DNA of 64,000 nt from Marinomonas sp. THO17. Its GTDB lineage: Bacteria > Pseudomonadota > Gammaproteobacteria > Pseudomonadales > Marinomonadaceae. Numbering within the stretch: position 1 is the stretch's first letter; each line of letters starts with the position of its first letter. Below, in pieces: positions 8,129-17,414 of this stretch. The notes beneath the pieces are model-generated. The model was not told where the DNA came from. It did no database searches and saw only the letters and a program-made list of their open reading frames with translations. The translations under genes were made by a program, and so were the position numbers. The stretch spans positions 496,001 to 560,000 of the forward strand of contig NZ_AP031575.1 of NCBI RefSeq assembly GCF_040436405.1, given 5' to 3'.

Positions 8129-8959
8129 ATGAGTATTCGAGCCATAGCAAATCAACAAGAAGCATTAGATATAGCATTCTTAACTTTTTCAGGAGGAGAG
8201 AGGCATGTGCAGTTAGCGGAAACCTCTTTGCTTTACATCAACCAAATCGATCTAGAGTGTCGAATTCAAAACACGACAGATGTTATGGATTTGCTATTAC
8301 TAGTGAATGCTCTGCGCCATAAGTTTGGTATTGATTTAATGATCAATTTAACCATTCCGTATTTGCCTTATGCTCGTCAAGACAGAGTTTGCGCACCTGG
8401 ACAGGCATTCTCACTAGAAGTGTTTGCAGGAATATTGAACAGCACAGCTTGTAACAGCATGACTGTATGGGATTGTCATAGTCAGGTTGGTATCGATCTA
8501 ACTCAAGCGCAAAACATTACTCCTGAGAACATTATTGCAACAAGCCCTAAATTAGTAAGCCTATTAACAGCAGAAAGCAGTGTATTAGTTTGCCCTGATA
8601 ACGGCGCCAAAGTGCGATGCGAAGCAATTAAAACGTTCTTTTCTCTTCCTTACATGATTCAGTGCGAAAAAAAACGAGACCCAAGTACAGGAAAAATCAC
8701 TCATACAGAAGTCGGAGTTGAGTCTTTGAAAGGGAAAACAGCAATCATTACCGACGATATCTGCGATGGCGGTTTCACCTTCATTAAGATCGCTGAGCAG
8801 CTTAAAGCAAAAGGAGCAGAGAAGGTTGTGCTGTATGTAACACATGGGATTTTCAGCAAAGGTATCGAAGTATTTGATGGTTTGATCGACGAAATTTACA
8901 CCAGCAACAGTTTTGAGAAAGCCTTCAACAACACAAAATTAAACGTAATTAACTACTAA
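8129..8959 (+). CDS. prs: Ribose-phosphate pyrophosphokinase-like protein of NAD salvage
   Basis: Member of the PRPP synthetase family, expected to make the phosphoribosyl donor for the next gene, nadV. At 276 residues it is about 40 shorter than housekeeping Prs. It keeps YARQDRV near residue 85 and a Lys/Arg loop (CEKKRDPSTGK), but the PRPP-binding loop reads TDDICDGGFTF, whereas the housekeeping enzyme as I recall it has DDMIDTAGT. The usual region after YARQDR is also replaced (CAPGQAFSLEV). This divergent form paired with nadV resembles phage and accessory NAD-salvage loci. GGAG lies upstream of the ATG. An alternative substrate such as ADP-ribose is possible and is discussed in the findings. 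Confidence 0.8.
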   Translation: MSIRAIANQQEALDIAFLTFSGGERHVQLAETSLLYINQIDLECRIQNTTDVMDLLLLVNALRHKFGIDLMINLTIPYLPYARQDRVCAPGQAFSLEVFAGILNSTACNSMTVWDCHSQVGIDLTQAQNITPENIIATSPKLVSLLTAESSVLVCPDNGAKVRCEAIKTFFSLPYMIQCEKKRDPSTGKITHTEVGVESLKGKTAIITDDICDGGFTFIKIAEQLKAKGAEKVVLYVTHGIFSKGIEVFDGLIDEIYTSNSFEKAFNNTKLNVINY

Positions 8960-8985
8960 TAGATTATAAAGAAAGGAGTATTTTC

Positions 8986-10464
8986 ATGAATCCATTAATG
9001 GCCATAGACTTCTATAAAGCAGACCACAGACGCCAGTATCCAGAGGGAACAGAATACGTGTACTCTAATTTCACCCCAAGATCATCTCGCTTAGCGCCTG
9101 TTATTGATGGTTTTGATGATCGAGTAGTCTTTGTTGGTTTACAAGGCTACATAAAGCGTTTCTTGATTGATACTTGGAACGAAAATTTCTTCAACAAACC
9201 TAAGCAAGACGTTATTGCAAAATATAAACGCCGTATGGACTCTTCATTAGGGGAAGGAGCTATACCCGTAGATCACATTGAAGCTTTGCACGATTTAGGC
9301 TACTTGCCATTAGAGATTAAAGCCTTGCCTGAAGGCAGTCGCGTTAACATAAAAGTGCCCATGTTCACGATAATTAATACGCTCCCCGAGTTTTATTGGT
9401 TGACTAACTACTTAGAAACCAGTGTCAGTGCTGAAGTATGGAAAATGTGTACAACGGCAACGATTGCCTACGAGTACAAGCGACTTTTAAATAATTATGC
9501 CTCTAAAACCGGTGCACCGTTGGACTTTGTGCCATTACAAGGGCACGATTTTAGCTTCCGTGGTATGAGTTGTATTGAAGATGCTGCTCAATCAAGCATG
9601 GGACACTTAACCAGTTTTATCGGTACGGATTCTGTTGCCGCTATTGATTACGCCGAAGATTACTACAATGCAGAAGGGGTGGTTGGTGTTTCCGTACCGG
9701 CCACTGAGCACAGCGTCATGTGCATGGGCACTCAAGATGGCGAGATCGAAACTTTCCGTCGGTTAATTACCGAGCTGTATCCAAAAGGCGTGGTAAGTAT
9801 CGTGTCTGATACGTGGGACTTTTGGCAAGTGGTAACGACCTTCGCTAGTGAATTGAAGGATACCATTCTTACTAGGGAAGAGGATGCCCTCGGCCTTGCT
9901 AAAGTGGTATTTAGACCAGACAGTGGTGATCCTGTAAAAATCATTTGCGGTGATCCTAGCGCAGAGCCTGGCTCTCCAGAGTATAAAGGTGCAGTAGAAT
10001 GTCTTTGGGATATTTTTGGTGGAGATATCACTGACAAGGGATACAAAATGCTCAACCAAAGAGTAGGGTTGATCTATGGTGATTCCATCACGCTACAACG
10101 AGCAGAAGCCATTCTAAAAGGGATGGAAGCAAAAGGCTTTGCTGCAAACAACATTGTTTTGGGGGTTGGTAGCTATACCTATCAGTATTTAACCCGAGAT
10201 AACTTTGGATTTGCGATGAAAGCCACTTGGGGGCAAGTTAACGGAGAAGGAAGAGAAATCTATAAAGACCCTGTTACCGATAGCGGAACTAAGAAGTCTG
10301 CCCGAGGCTTACTGCGTGTCGAAAAAACGAAAAATGGTTTTGAGCTCTTCGATCAGCAAACACAGGGACAAGAGAAGCAGGGTGAGTTAAAAGCCGTATT
10401 CAAAAACGGCTCATTGTTGATAGACCAGTCTCTAATGGAAATTAGAGACAGATTAGCCATTTAA
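8986..10464 (+). CDS. nadV: Nicotinamide phosphoribosyltransferase
   Basis: Joins nicotinamide and PRPP to make nicotinamide mononucleotide, the one-step salvage route to NAD. The 492-residue protein has full NAMPT length. Visible signatures are the start (IDFYKADHRRQYPEGTEYVYSNFTPRSSR), the FRGMSCIEDAAQSSMGH region near residue 190, SVPATEHSVMC near 230, SIVSDTWDFW near 265, VVFRPDSGDP near 305 and YGDSITL near 365. A strong AAAGGAG precedes the ATG. It lies 26 bp after the PRPP-synthetase-like gene in one operon under the NrtR operator. A terminator and a decayed third gene follow. Confidence 0.93.
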   Translation: MNPLMAIDFYKADHRRQYPEGTEYVYSNFTPRSSRLAPVIDGFDDRVVFVGLQGYIKRFLIDTWNENFFNKPKQDVIAKYKRRMDSSLGEGAIPVDHIEALHDLGYLPLEIKALPEGSRVNIKVPMFTIINTLPEFYWLTNYLETSVSAEVWKMCTTATIAYEYKRLLNNYASKTGAPLDFVPLQGHDFSFRGMSCIEDAAQSSMGHLTSFIGTDSVAAIDYAEDYYNAEGVVGVSVPATEHSVMCMGTQDGEIETFRRLITELYPKGVVSIVSDTWDFWQVVTTFASELKDTILTREEDALGLAKVVFRPDSGDPVKIICGDPSAEPGSPEYKGAVECLWDIFGGDITDKGYKMLNQRVGLIYGDSITLQRAEAILKGMEAKGFAANNIVLGVGSYTYQYLTRDNFGFAMKATWGQVNGEGREIYKDPVTDSGTKKSARGLLRVEKTKNGFELFDQQTQGQEKQGELKAVFKNGSLLIDQSLMEIRDRLAI

Positions 10465-10471
10465 CCATGTC

Positions 10472-10509
10472 GTGCCTTAATAGATACCATCTTTTAAGGC
10501 ACTTTCATT
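10472..10509 (+). terminator. Probable terminator after nadV
   Basis: Stem GTGCCTTAA / TTAAGGCAC with a 13-nt loop is followed by TTTCATTT. The T-tract is imperfect, so termination may be partial. Confidence 0.55.
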
Positions 10510-10524
10510 TGGAGATGTTTGAAT

Positions 10525-10726
10525 TTGAGTACCTTAAAAACCATCGTTTATATTGATATGGATGATGTATTGTATGATTTTATAGGCGCTTATAATGAAG
10601 CCTTGCTTCGAACACCTGAAATCCATTACCCACAATCACAATACGGTTTATAGCAATTTAACGTCTATATTTGGTGCTATTGAATCGGTATCAGAACTCA
10701 TTAAATCAGAACAATTTGCCCCATAA
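10525..10726 (+). pseudogene. Decayed 5'(3')-deoxyribonucleotidase-like gene
   Basis: From a TTG at 10525 the frame reads LSTLKTIVYIDMDDVLYDF, then an AYNEALLRTPEI segment, and stops at TAG 10651. The sequence DMDDVLYDF is a HAD motif I as found in deoxyribonucleotidases (5' nucleotidase NT5C type). After a frame change at about 10650 the homologous reading appears to continue as SNL...GAIESVSELIKSEQF up to a second stop at 10724-10726. A frameshift and stops within such a short piece indicate a dead gene. Its place after nadV suggests a former third member of the salvage operon. Homology was judged from memory. Confidence 0.6.
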
Positions 10727-11371
10727 ATCCTTAAACTTATAGAAACTCAATTTTCTCTTTTTTCTTGTAACCGCAAAAACATGTTAATTTTTCAAAAGAA
10801 AGATCATTGTATACACGATATATTACTCTTTTGAAATTGGTACTTGGATGGAAGTTTTGAAATCTGCATTGCGATGAAATTCACCTTAATTATTGTAGAA
10901 GGAAGGATCACTATATATTTCAGTTATTTCCGATAAATGTTATTATCGGAAATAAATATAAGAGGAAAAATCCCCACAGTTTTGGTTGTACTTTATACTT
11001 TTCAATGAGTTAAGTTGTTTGTTAAGACGTGCTAACCCATTCCATCACTTTCTGACAAATAACTCTTCTGATGTTTCACGCACTATTTTATAGCCAGTCT
11101 CAGGTATTTATTAATGTCATTTTAATTTGCGTATCAATATAACTAAGAGTCAATCATTGAATAAAGGGTTTTCCAATAAATAACGAAATCGATGAAGGAT
11201 ATTTTCCAATTTTTCAATACAGGGTTATGAACACATAAAGTTGATTAAAATTTGAGCGTCAAGCATTTTGCTGATAGTGTGCATATTAGGTATGTAATTA
11301 AATATATATCTACTCATTATAAGATAACCATAAAAAGTAAGATTAAATGACGCTTACAAAGGAGAAGTTAC
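10727..11371. other. AT-rich non-coding stretch with one strong inverted repeat
   Basis: About 645 bases without a credible reading frame; early parts may be further remains of the nucleotidase gene. A 13-bp perfect inverted repeat (10924-10936 and 10943-10955, arms TTATTTCCGATAA and TTATCGGAAATAA, 6-nt loop) stands out. It lacks a T-tract, so an operator or RNA hairpin is as likely as a terminator. The right end must carry the promoter of the large gene at 11372, which has AAAGGAG before its ATG. Confidence 0.4.
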
Positions 11372-14300
11372 ATGAAAGGAAAAAAAGGAATATATAGAGG
11401 TTTGATTAGGACGCTGTGTTTTTTAATATGTATGCCATTATCATTCACCGCGATATCTCAACAAAATAGCCCAACCCTAGACCCCGAAAGTGATGGACAG
11501 TGGGGCGAATTAAAAAGCTGGCCATTAATTCCATTGCATATGCTCACCTTGCCTGACGGAAAAGTTCTTTCTTTTGGAACCAATGAATATGGTATGCAAG
11601 GCGGTTCATTCATTTTTGATGTTTATGATCCAAAGGAAGATCTGCACTTTACCTTGCCCAATCCATTGCCTACCGACATATTTTGTTCGCACGTTGCCCT
11701 AGATCCCACAACCGGTAAAGTACTCATTTTTGGTGGTGATGCGCGTAAGTCTGGGCCAGGTAATGCACTTGATGGTGTAAACGCACTAACCATTTTTGAT
11801 CCAAAGACATTTTCTTTAACCGCTTCATCGCAGACCATGGAATATGCTCGCTGGTACCCTACTGTTGTCACACTCTCTAATGGAGAGATTTTGGTATTAG
11901 GTGGCCGAGACTTAGCACAAAATGGTAGCCATATTCCTGAAGTTTGGAATTCATCAACCGGGTTTAGAGAATTAACGAATGCCGCTATTGCAGACTTTCA
12001 AGGAAATCTAAACGACGCGGTATCGCTGGATGAAGCCTGGTGGTATCCACATGCATTCCAGCGTTCTAATGGTGATGTGGTGGTTATAGATGCCTATGGT
12101 AATGACGTGTACATCATGAATACCAGTGGCACAGGTACCCTTACCAACGCGGGCACCTTGCCCTTTGCTAGCCACAAGATGGATCCGTCGATAATGTACG
12201 ACGTTGATAAAGTCTTAATGGTGGATATTGATGGTGGTCTGTGGTCTGTTAACCTTGCGACCAGCACACCAACCTATACCGAAGTTGCACAAATGCCTGA
12301 CGGGCGCACAGCCGCCAATATGAACATTCTCGCAGATGGCTCGGTGATCATTACAGGTGGGACTGATTATGATCAAGCGCTTTTGGGCCAAGGCAGTGAT
12401 CCCGTCGATTTAACCAATGCACAATACGACGCCTTGCGTTACATTCCTCAAACAAATCAACTTCTTACACTGGAAGCCGAACAAGTTGCTCGCCTTTATC
12501 ATTCGGCGGCAGTTCAGCTTGAAGACGGACGCATAATTTCAGGTGGCGGTGGTGCACCTGGCCCGTTACAAAACTTAAATGCACAGTTTTTTACCCCCGA
12601 CATTTTTTACCAAAATGGTTCGCTTGCTACTTTGCCAATCATTCAGTCGGTTGACAAAGTTGCAGATAACGGTGCTCAAATAACGATTAAAGTAAATGAT
12701 TCATCAGTTATCAGCAGTGTCGGTGCGGTTCGCTCTGGCGGTGTGACACATTCGACCAATTCTGATACTCGCTATCTTAGTCTGACTTTTTCAAAAGTCG
12801 ATTCAACCACCATTGTAGCAAATTTACCCAATGCCAATATCATGATCCCAGGTCACTGGATGCTTGCGGTTGTTAATAATGCAGGAGTTCCATCAAGCTA
12901 TTCCTCTATTGGTGTAGGTGTGGCATCGGACTTTTTTGATGGGTTTGGCCCCCTCTCTGCCGCGGCCACCCCTTTACGAAAAGATCAGCCAAACATTAAT
13001 GGTGCATTTAACGTAGATGCCTTAGCTCGCTTTGACGATATAGATGGCGGAAATTGGCAACGTATCTTTGATTTTGGTAATGGCATAGCAGCGAACAATA
13101 TTTTGTTAGGGCAAGTCGAGGATACCAATGCAATGCGGTTTGAAATTCACAATGGTGGTGCGTTTGCAACGTTAGATGTAGCAAATGCCATAGTAGAAGG
13201 TGAAACCGCATTATTTTCAGCTAATGTGACCGATACTGGTTTTATGTCTCTTTATAAAAACGGCATTTTAATAGGGTCAGTACAAGGGATAGTACCACCA
13301 GACGTAGACAGAAATCTCGAACTCGTCGGCTACTCTAATTGGCCCGATGACAGTCCGCTGATTGGTGAAGTATCGAGTTTAGTCTTCACCGGCAATGTTG
13401 ATTTCCCGGACTCTGATTATACGCCAGTGCCAACCGGCCTAGCGTTTTTTGCAAAAGCGGTGGCACATTTCGATAACCTTGGTGGTGGAGCATGGCAACG
13501 GGTTTTCGACTACGGCGATGGCCCTGCAACCAACAATATCTTACTTACCCAAGTGATTTCGGGAAACACGCTACGGTTTTCGTTTTGGAAGGATGGCGTA
13601 GAACACATACTTGATGTACCTGGCACAATTGTACAAGGCGAATCTGCAAGCTTTATTGCACAAATCACACAAGACGGACTGCTGCAACTATTTAAAAATG
13701 GTGAGTTAATCGGCAACCAACAAGTGACAACACTGCCCGATGATGCCGACAGAACTAACAAACTGATAGCATCCTCTAATTGGGTTGCGGATACCCCTTT
13801 AATTGGCGGTGTCACCTCGATTTTAATTGACGAAAATGGCAGTAACCCAGTGCCGACAGGCTTGGCATTTTTTGCCGAAGCCACCGTGCGTTTTGACGAT
13901 ATAAGCGCAGGTACATGGCAACGGGTTTTCGACTATGGAAACAACGACGCAACTAACAACATTAGGCTTACTCAAGTTAACAACACAAGCACCCTACGTT
14001 TTTCTTTTTGGAAGGATGGCACAGAACATAAACTCGATGTGTTAGGAGGCATTGAAGAAGGAAAGCAAGTAACCTACCGGGCTCAAGTTGATACCAATGG
14101 CATAATGTCTTTGCATAAAAACGCTGAGCTGATTGGCGAATTTGATGCCGCTACTACTCCTACTCACGAAGACAGACCCAATAAACTAGTAGGCTCATCA
14201 GCATCTACGGGTAGCGTCAGTACTAACCCGCTCATTGGTGAACTGATATCTATTGTTGTAGATGAAAATGGCAGTATTCCACTGTTAAATAATTTAATCT

Positions 14301-14698
14301 TTTTTGCAGAAGCAACCGTTCGTTTTGACGATGTTGACGTCGGTGAATGGCAACGGGTTTTTGACTACGGCAATGGCCCTGAAGAAGATAATATCTTTCT
14401 CGGTCAAGTAATAGATAGCGAGACAATGCGCTTCGCTTTCTGGAAAGGCGATGTCGAGTATTCACTCGATATTCCAGGTGCCATCGTTGAAGGCGAAGTC
14501 GTCACCTATACCGCACAAATTACGTCAAGTGGGTTGATGCAATTATACAAAAACGGGGACCTTTTAGGAGAATATCAAGCGCCAACTGTTCCTGAGAATG
14601 TTGAGAGAGCAAACAAGCTTGTTGGCGAGTCTAATTGGCAAGTCGATACGCCTCTAGATGGAGAAGTGTCCTTTATTACAGTACTGGATAACCTGTAA
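11372..14698 (+). CDS. Secreted galactose-oxidase-like protein with four C-terminal lectin-like repeats
   Basis: The 1108-residue protein starts with a signal peptide (about residues 1-30). Residues about 40-415 form a kelch beta-propeller of the copper radical oxidase superfamily, and about 420-520 the early-set (DUF1929) domain. Counterparts of copper ligands are visible: Tyr376-His377 in ARLYHSAAVQLEDGR and His460 in GVTHSTNSD. Cys105 (TDIFCSH) fits the cross-linking Cys, but the matching Tyr position appears to be Trp192 (PEVWNSS). Four repeats of about 140 residues follow (near 545, 690, 830 and 975), each with a RFDD..G.WQR.FD.G core and a GL..L.KNG segment, like laminin-G/concanavalin-type sugar-binding domains. 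It is monocistronic within an AT-rich island. Substrate and redox activity are unknown. Confidence 0.78.
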   Translation: MKGKKGIYRGLIRTLCFLICMPLSFTAISQQNSPTLDPESDGQWGELKSWPLIPLHMLTLPDGKVLSFGTNEYGMQGGSFIFDVYDPKEDLHFTLPNPLPTDIFCSHVALDPTTGKVLIFGGDARKSGPGNALDGVNALTIFDPKTFSLTASSQTMEYARWYPTVVTLSNGEILVLGGRDLAQNGSHIPEVWNSSTGFRELTNAAIADFQGNLNDAVSLDEAWWYPHAFQRSNGDVVVIDAYGNDVYIMNTSGTGTLTNAGTLPFASHKMDPSIMYDVDKVLMVDIDGGLWSVNLATSTPTYTEVAQMPDGRTAANMNILADGSVIITGGTDYDQALLGQGSDPVDLTNAQYDALRYIPQTNQLLTLEAEQVARLYHSAAVQLEDGRIISGGGGAPGPLQNLNAQFFTPDIFYQNGSLATLPIIQSVDKVADNGAQITIKVNDSSVISSVGAVRSGGVTHSTNSDTRYLSLTFSKVDSTTIVANLPNANIMIPGHWMLAVVNNAGVPSSYSSIGVGVASDFFDGFGPLSAAATPLRKDQPNINGAFNVDALARFDDIDGGNWQRIFDFGNGIAANNILLGQVEDTNAMRFEIHNGGAFATLDVANAIVEGETALFSANVTDTGFMSLYKNGILIGSVQGIVPPDVDRNLELVGYSNWPDDSPLIGEVSSLVFTGNVDFPDSDYTPVPTGLAFFAKAVAHFDNLGGGAWQRVFDYGDGPATNNILLTQVISGNTLRFSFWKDGVEHILDVPGTIVQGESASFIAQITQDGLLQLFKNGELIGNQQVTTLPDDADRTNKLIASSNWVADTPLIGGVTSILIDENGSNPVPTGLAFFAEATVRFDDISAGTWQRVFDYGNNDATNNIRLTQVNNTSTLRFSFWKDGTEHKLDVLGGIEEGKQVTYRAQVDTNGIMSLHKNAELIGEFDAATTPTHEDRPNKLVGSSASTGSVSTNPLIGELISIVVDENGSIPLLNNLIFFAEATVRFDDVDVGEWQRVFDYGNGPEEDNIFLGQVIDSETMRFAFWKGDVEYSLDIPGAIVEGEVVTYTAQITSSGLMQLYKNGDLLGEYQAPTVPENVERANKLVGESNWQVDTPLDGEVSFITVLDNL

Positions 14699-14713
14699 AG
14701 CGTGCGAGGATTG

Positions 14714-14749
14714 CCTTCTCTACTTGCAAGTTGATGCAAGTAGAGAAGG
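14714..14749. terminator. Strong hairpin after the galactose-oxidase-like gene
   Basis: A perfect 15-bp stem (arms CCTTCTCTACTTGCA and TGCAAGTAGAGAAGG) with a 6-nt loop starts 15 bp after the stop codon. No real T-tract follows, so it may protect the mRNA end instead of terminating on its own. Confidence 0.55.
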
Positions 14750-14831
14750 TATACCCTACCTTATGGGTTAAGCTAGCTACTTTCTAAAGATCGCTTTTTA
14801 TATGAAGCATTATCAGAAAAATTAAAGACCT

Positions 14832-17414
14832 CTAAAATCTATTTAATTCCTTTCGAATGACGCCCCTAAGCCTGTTGGCATTCATCACCACAGTAACTGA
14901 AGACAAGGACATAGCTGCTCCGGCAATAATTGGGCTAAGTAACCAGCCGGTGAATGGATATAAGATTCCAGCCGCAACGGGAATTCCTAAAGTATTGTAA
15001 GCAAAAGCCCCCCAAAGATTTTGTTTAATATTACGAATGCTGGCTTTACTCACAGAAATAACGTCCACCAAGGCATTGAGATTGTTATGCAATAAGGTGA
15101 CGTCCGCGCTTTCTATGGCCACATCGGTTCCTTGCCACATAGCAAAGCCCACATTGGCTTGTGTCAGCGCTGGCGCATCATTGATGCCATCACCTATCAT
15201 GCCGACCACATACCCCTGACGTTGAAGAGATTGAATCCGTTCGAGTTTGTCTTCTGGCATCAATTCCGCATGACATTCATCCAGTGCTAATTGACTGGCA
15301 AGCTGCATGGCGTTTATTTTTTGATCACCGGTCAGCATTACCAGCTTTATGCCCATGTTTTTTATTTTTTTCAATACGTTAGAAACATTTTCTTGAAGCG
15401 GATCTTGCAATAAATAATGGCTTAACAATGTGTCTTTTGTGAATAGAAAAATATGACTACCCGCCTCCATAGTATTAATAGAAGGTGGAACAGTAAGCCC
15501 CATCTGGTTAAACAGTTTGTCATTACCAAGGTAGTACCAGGTGTTTTGATATCGACCACGTACACCTAAGCCGGGCAAATTTTCATATTCTGTTAATTCA
15601 ATGTCAGCAAAAGAAGGTTTGTCCCACCTTTGATGAGTCACCTCCTGCTGATCAATATAGTCAAGCAAGGCTTGAGCCAGAGGGTGATTGACTCTATTTT
15701 CCAGAGCTTTAATCATAGCATGAAGAAAACCAATTTGAGCATGCTCACTAATTAGCTTGTCTTTTATGACCCTAGGCTTACCTTGCGTAAGGGTGCCGGT
15801 TTTATCAAACACTAAACAATCCAGTTTGCTGGCCACTTGCAAAGCGTCCCCATTACGAATCAGTCCCCCAACCTCTGCAGCTTTACCTACCCCTATCATG
15901 GTTGAAATGGGGGTCGCCAAACCAAGGGCGCATGGACAAGCAATAATTAATACCGACACAGAGGTTACCAGCATATAGGAGTACTCATGAGCTTCTGCAA
16001 AGTGATACCAAGCTAACGCAGTCAGTATGGCGACTATGATAACGCTCGGTACAAATATCTCAGACACCTTATCAGCCAAGTGACTGATTGGCGGCTTAGA
16101 ATTTTGCGCACGACTGACCATATCCACTATCTTGGCAAGCTGGGTTTGCTTGCCGGTTTTAAGCACCCTAATCAGCAAACTGCCATTGGTATTGATGGTA
16201 CCAGCCTTAACGGCATCTCCTATCCCTTTATGCACTGGCTCGGATTCCCCCGTTAACATGGCTTGGTTCAGATAAGACTGCCCTGCTACCACTTCGCCAT
16301 CGACTGGCACCGCATCACCAGCGCGCAATCGCAGCAAATCTCCCACCTTTACAAGTGCAACAGGCACCGAAAGATCTTCACCGTCACGAACCAGAATGGT
16401 TTGCTTGGGGGCTAGATATAACAAATTTTGTAATGCTTGATTGGTCTTTCTTCTGGCTTTCACTTCAAGTGCCTGACCTAGGTTAATTAAACCAATAATC
16501 ATCACTGCGGCTTCAAAATACAAATGTCGAGTATTGGCTGGTAAATAGTCAGGCAACACCACCACTAATGCGGAGTACAGCCAAGCACTGCCGGTGCCAA
16601 TTGCGATTAACACATCCATATTGGCATGATGTGAACGGACGGCTTTCCATGCACTGATAAAGTAGTGCTTCCCAGCGAAATACATGACGAAGGCACATAG
16701 AATCCCCATAAAAGACCATACAAGCTGATCGGTGAGCGAGCTCACTATCATGCTTCCGCCCAATAAGCCATAGAGCATAAGGGGGATACCAAGGGAAAGC
16801 CCCATCAAAGATGAGATTATTTTGTGACGATATTCTTTGGCATCTTTAGCCGCTTTTTGTGCTGCGTTTTGTTGCGCATCCGTCACCAACTCACCTTGAT
16901 AACCCGCATGGTAAATAGCCGCCAATAAGTCTTGATGACTGGCAGAGCTGGTCACTTGAGCAAGGTGACTGGCAAAATTCACGTCAACCTTTTGGGTACC
17001 CTCTACTTGGGTTAAGGCTGTTTGAACATTATTAACACAAGCGGCACAGGTCATGCCTGAAATTGCAATTTGATACTCATTTGCAGCTTCCCTTGCGGGT
17101 TGAGTTAAATGCGCTGTTTCTCCTCCATCCGCCTCATTCGATGACCCATTATCCACTTCTTGCAGGGAAGCTTTTTCGCTTTTTTCGCTTTTTTCGTTCT
17201 TTTCGCTCAATGCAAAACCCGCTTGCTCAACACTGTCTCGGATCTGCTCTAAGGTTAAATCGGATAAAACCTCTAGTTGATTGCCCTTAGGCTCACCACT
17301 CACTTCGGCATTCGGGCTCATTGTTTGAATCTGTTCGCGTATTTTACGAACACAGGATTGGCAATTCATGCCATAGACGGACAAGGTCAATTTTGCTTTA
17401 TTTGCTTCCGTCAT
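14832..17414 (-). CDS. copA: Copper-exporting P1B-type ATPase
   Basis: Pumps Cu(I) out of the cytoplasm. The 860-residue protein has two N-terminal metal-binding domains with GMNCQSC and GMTCAAC, joined by a Lys/Glu linker encoded by a 9-bp repeat, then eight predicted membrane helices. The CPC motif is in CPCALGLATP, the phosphorylated Asp in DKTGTLTQG, and the hinge in GDGINDAPAL. I placed the start at 17414 because GGAGG lies six bases upstream; longer frames would run deep into the upstream merR gene, which this start overlaps by 17 nt. The overlap with the MerR regulator implies a coupled metal-responsive operon. Confidence 0.93.
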   Translation of the reverse strand: MTEANKAKLTLSVYGMNCQSCVRKIREQIQTMSPNAEVSGEPKGNQLEVLSDLTLEQIRDSVEQAGFALSEKNEKSEKSEKASLQEVDNGSSNEADGGETAHLTQPAREAANEYQIAISGMTCAACVNNVQTALTQVEGTQKVDVNFASHLAQVTSSASHQDLLAAIYHAGYQGELVTDAQQNAAQKAAKDAKEYRHKIISSLMGLSLGIPLMLYGLLGGSMIVSSLTDQLVWSFMGILCAFVMYFAGKHYFISAWKAVRSHHANMDVLIAIGTGSAWLYSALVVVLPDYLPANTRHLYFEAAVMIIGLINLGQALEVKARRKTNQALQNLLYLAPKQTILVRDGEDLSVPVALVKVGDLLRLRAGDAVPVDGEVVAGQSYLNQAMLTGESEPVHKGIGDAVKAGTINTNGSLLIRVLKTGKQTQLAKIVDMVSRAQNSKPPISHLADKVSEIFVPSVIIVAILTALAWYHFAEAHEYSYMLVTSVSVLIIACPCALGLATPISTMIGVGKAAEVGGLIRNGDALQVASKLDCLVFDKTGTLTQGKPRVIKDKLISEHAQIGFLHAMIKALENRVNHPLAQALLDYIDQQEVTHQRWDKPSFADIELTEYENLPGLGVRGRYQNTWYYLGNDKLFNQMGLTVPPSINTMEAGSHIFLFTKDTLLSHYLLQDPLQENVSNVLKKIKNMGIKLVMLTGDQKINAMQLASQLALDECHAELMPEDKLERIQSLQRQGYVVGMIGDGINDAPALTQANVGFAMWQGTDVAIESADVTLLHNNLNALVDVISVSKASIRNIKQNLWGAFAYNTLGIPVAAGILYPFTGWLLSPIIAGAAMSLSSVTVVMNANRLRGVIRKELNRF

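Noticed and set aside
10465-11371. Insertion sequence remnants in the AT-rich stretch
   Set aside because: The single inverted repeat has no transposase fragment and no target duplication that I can see.
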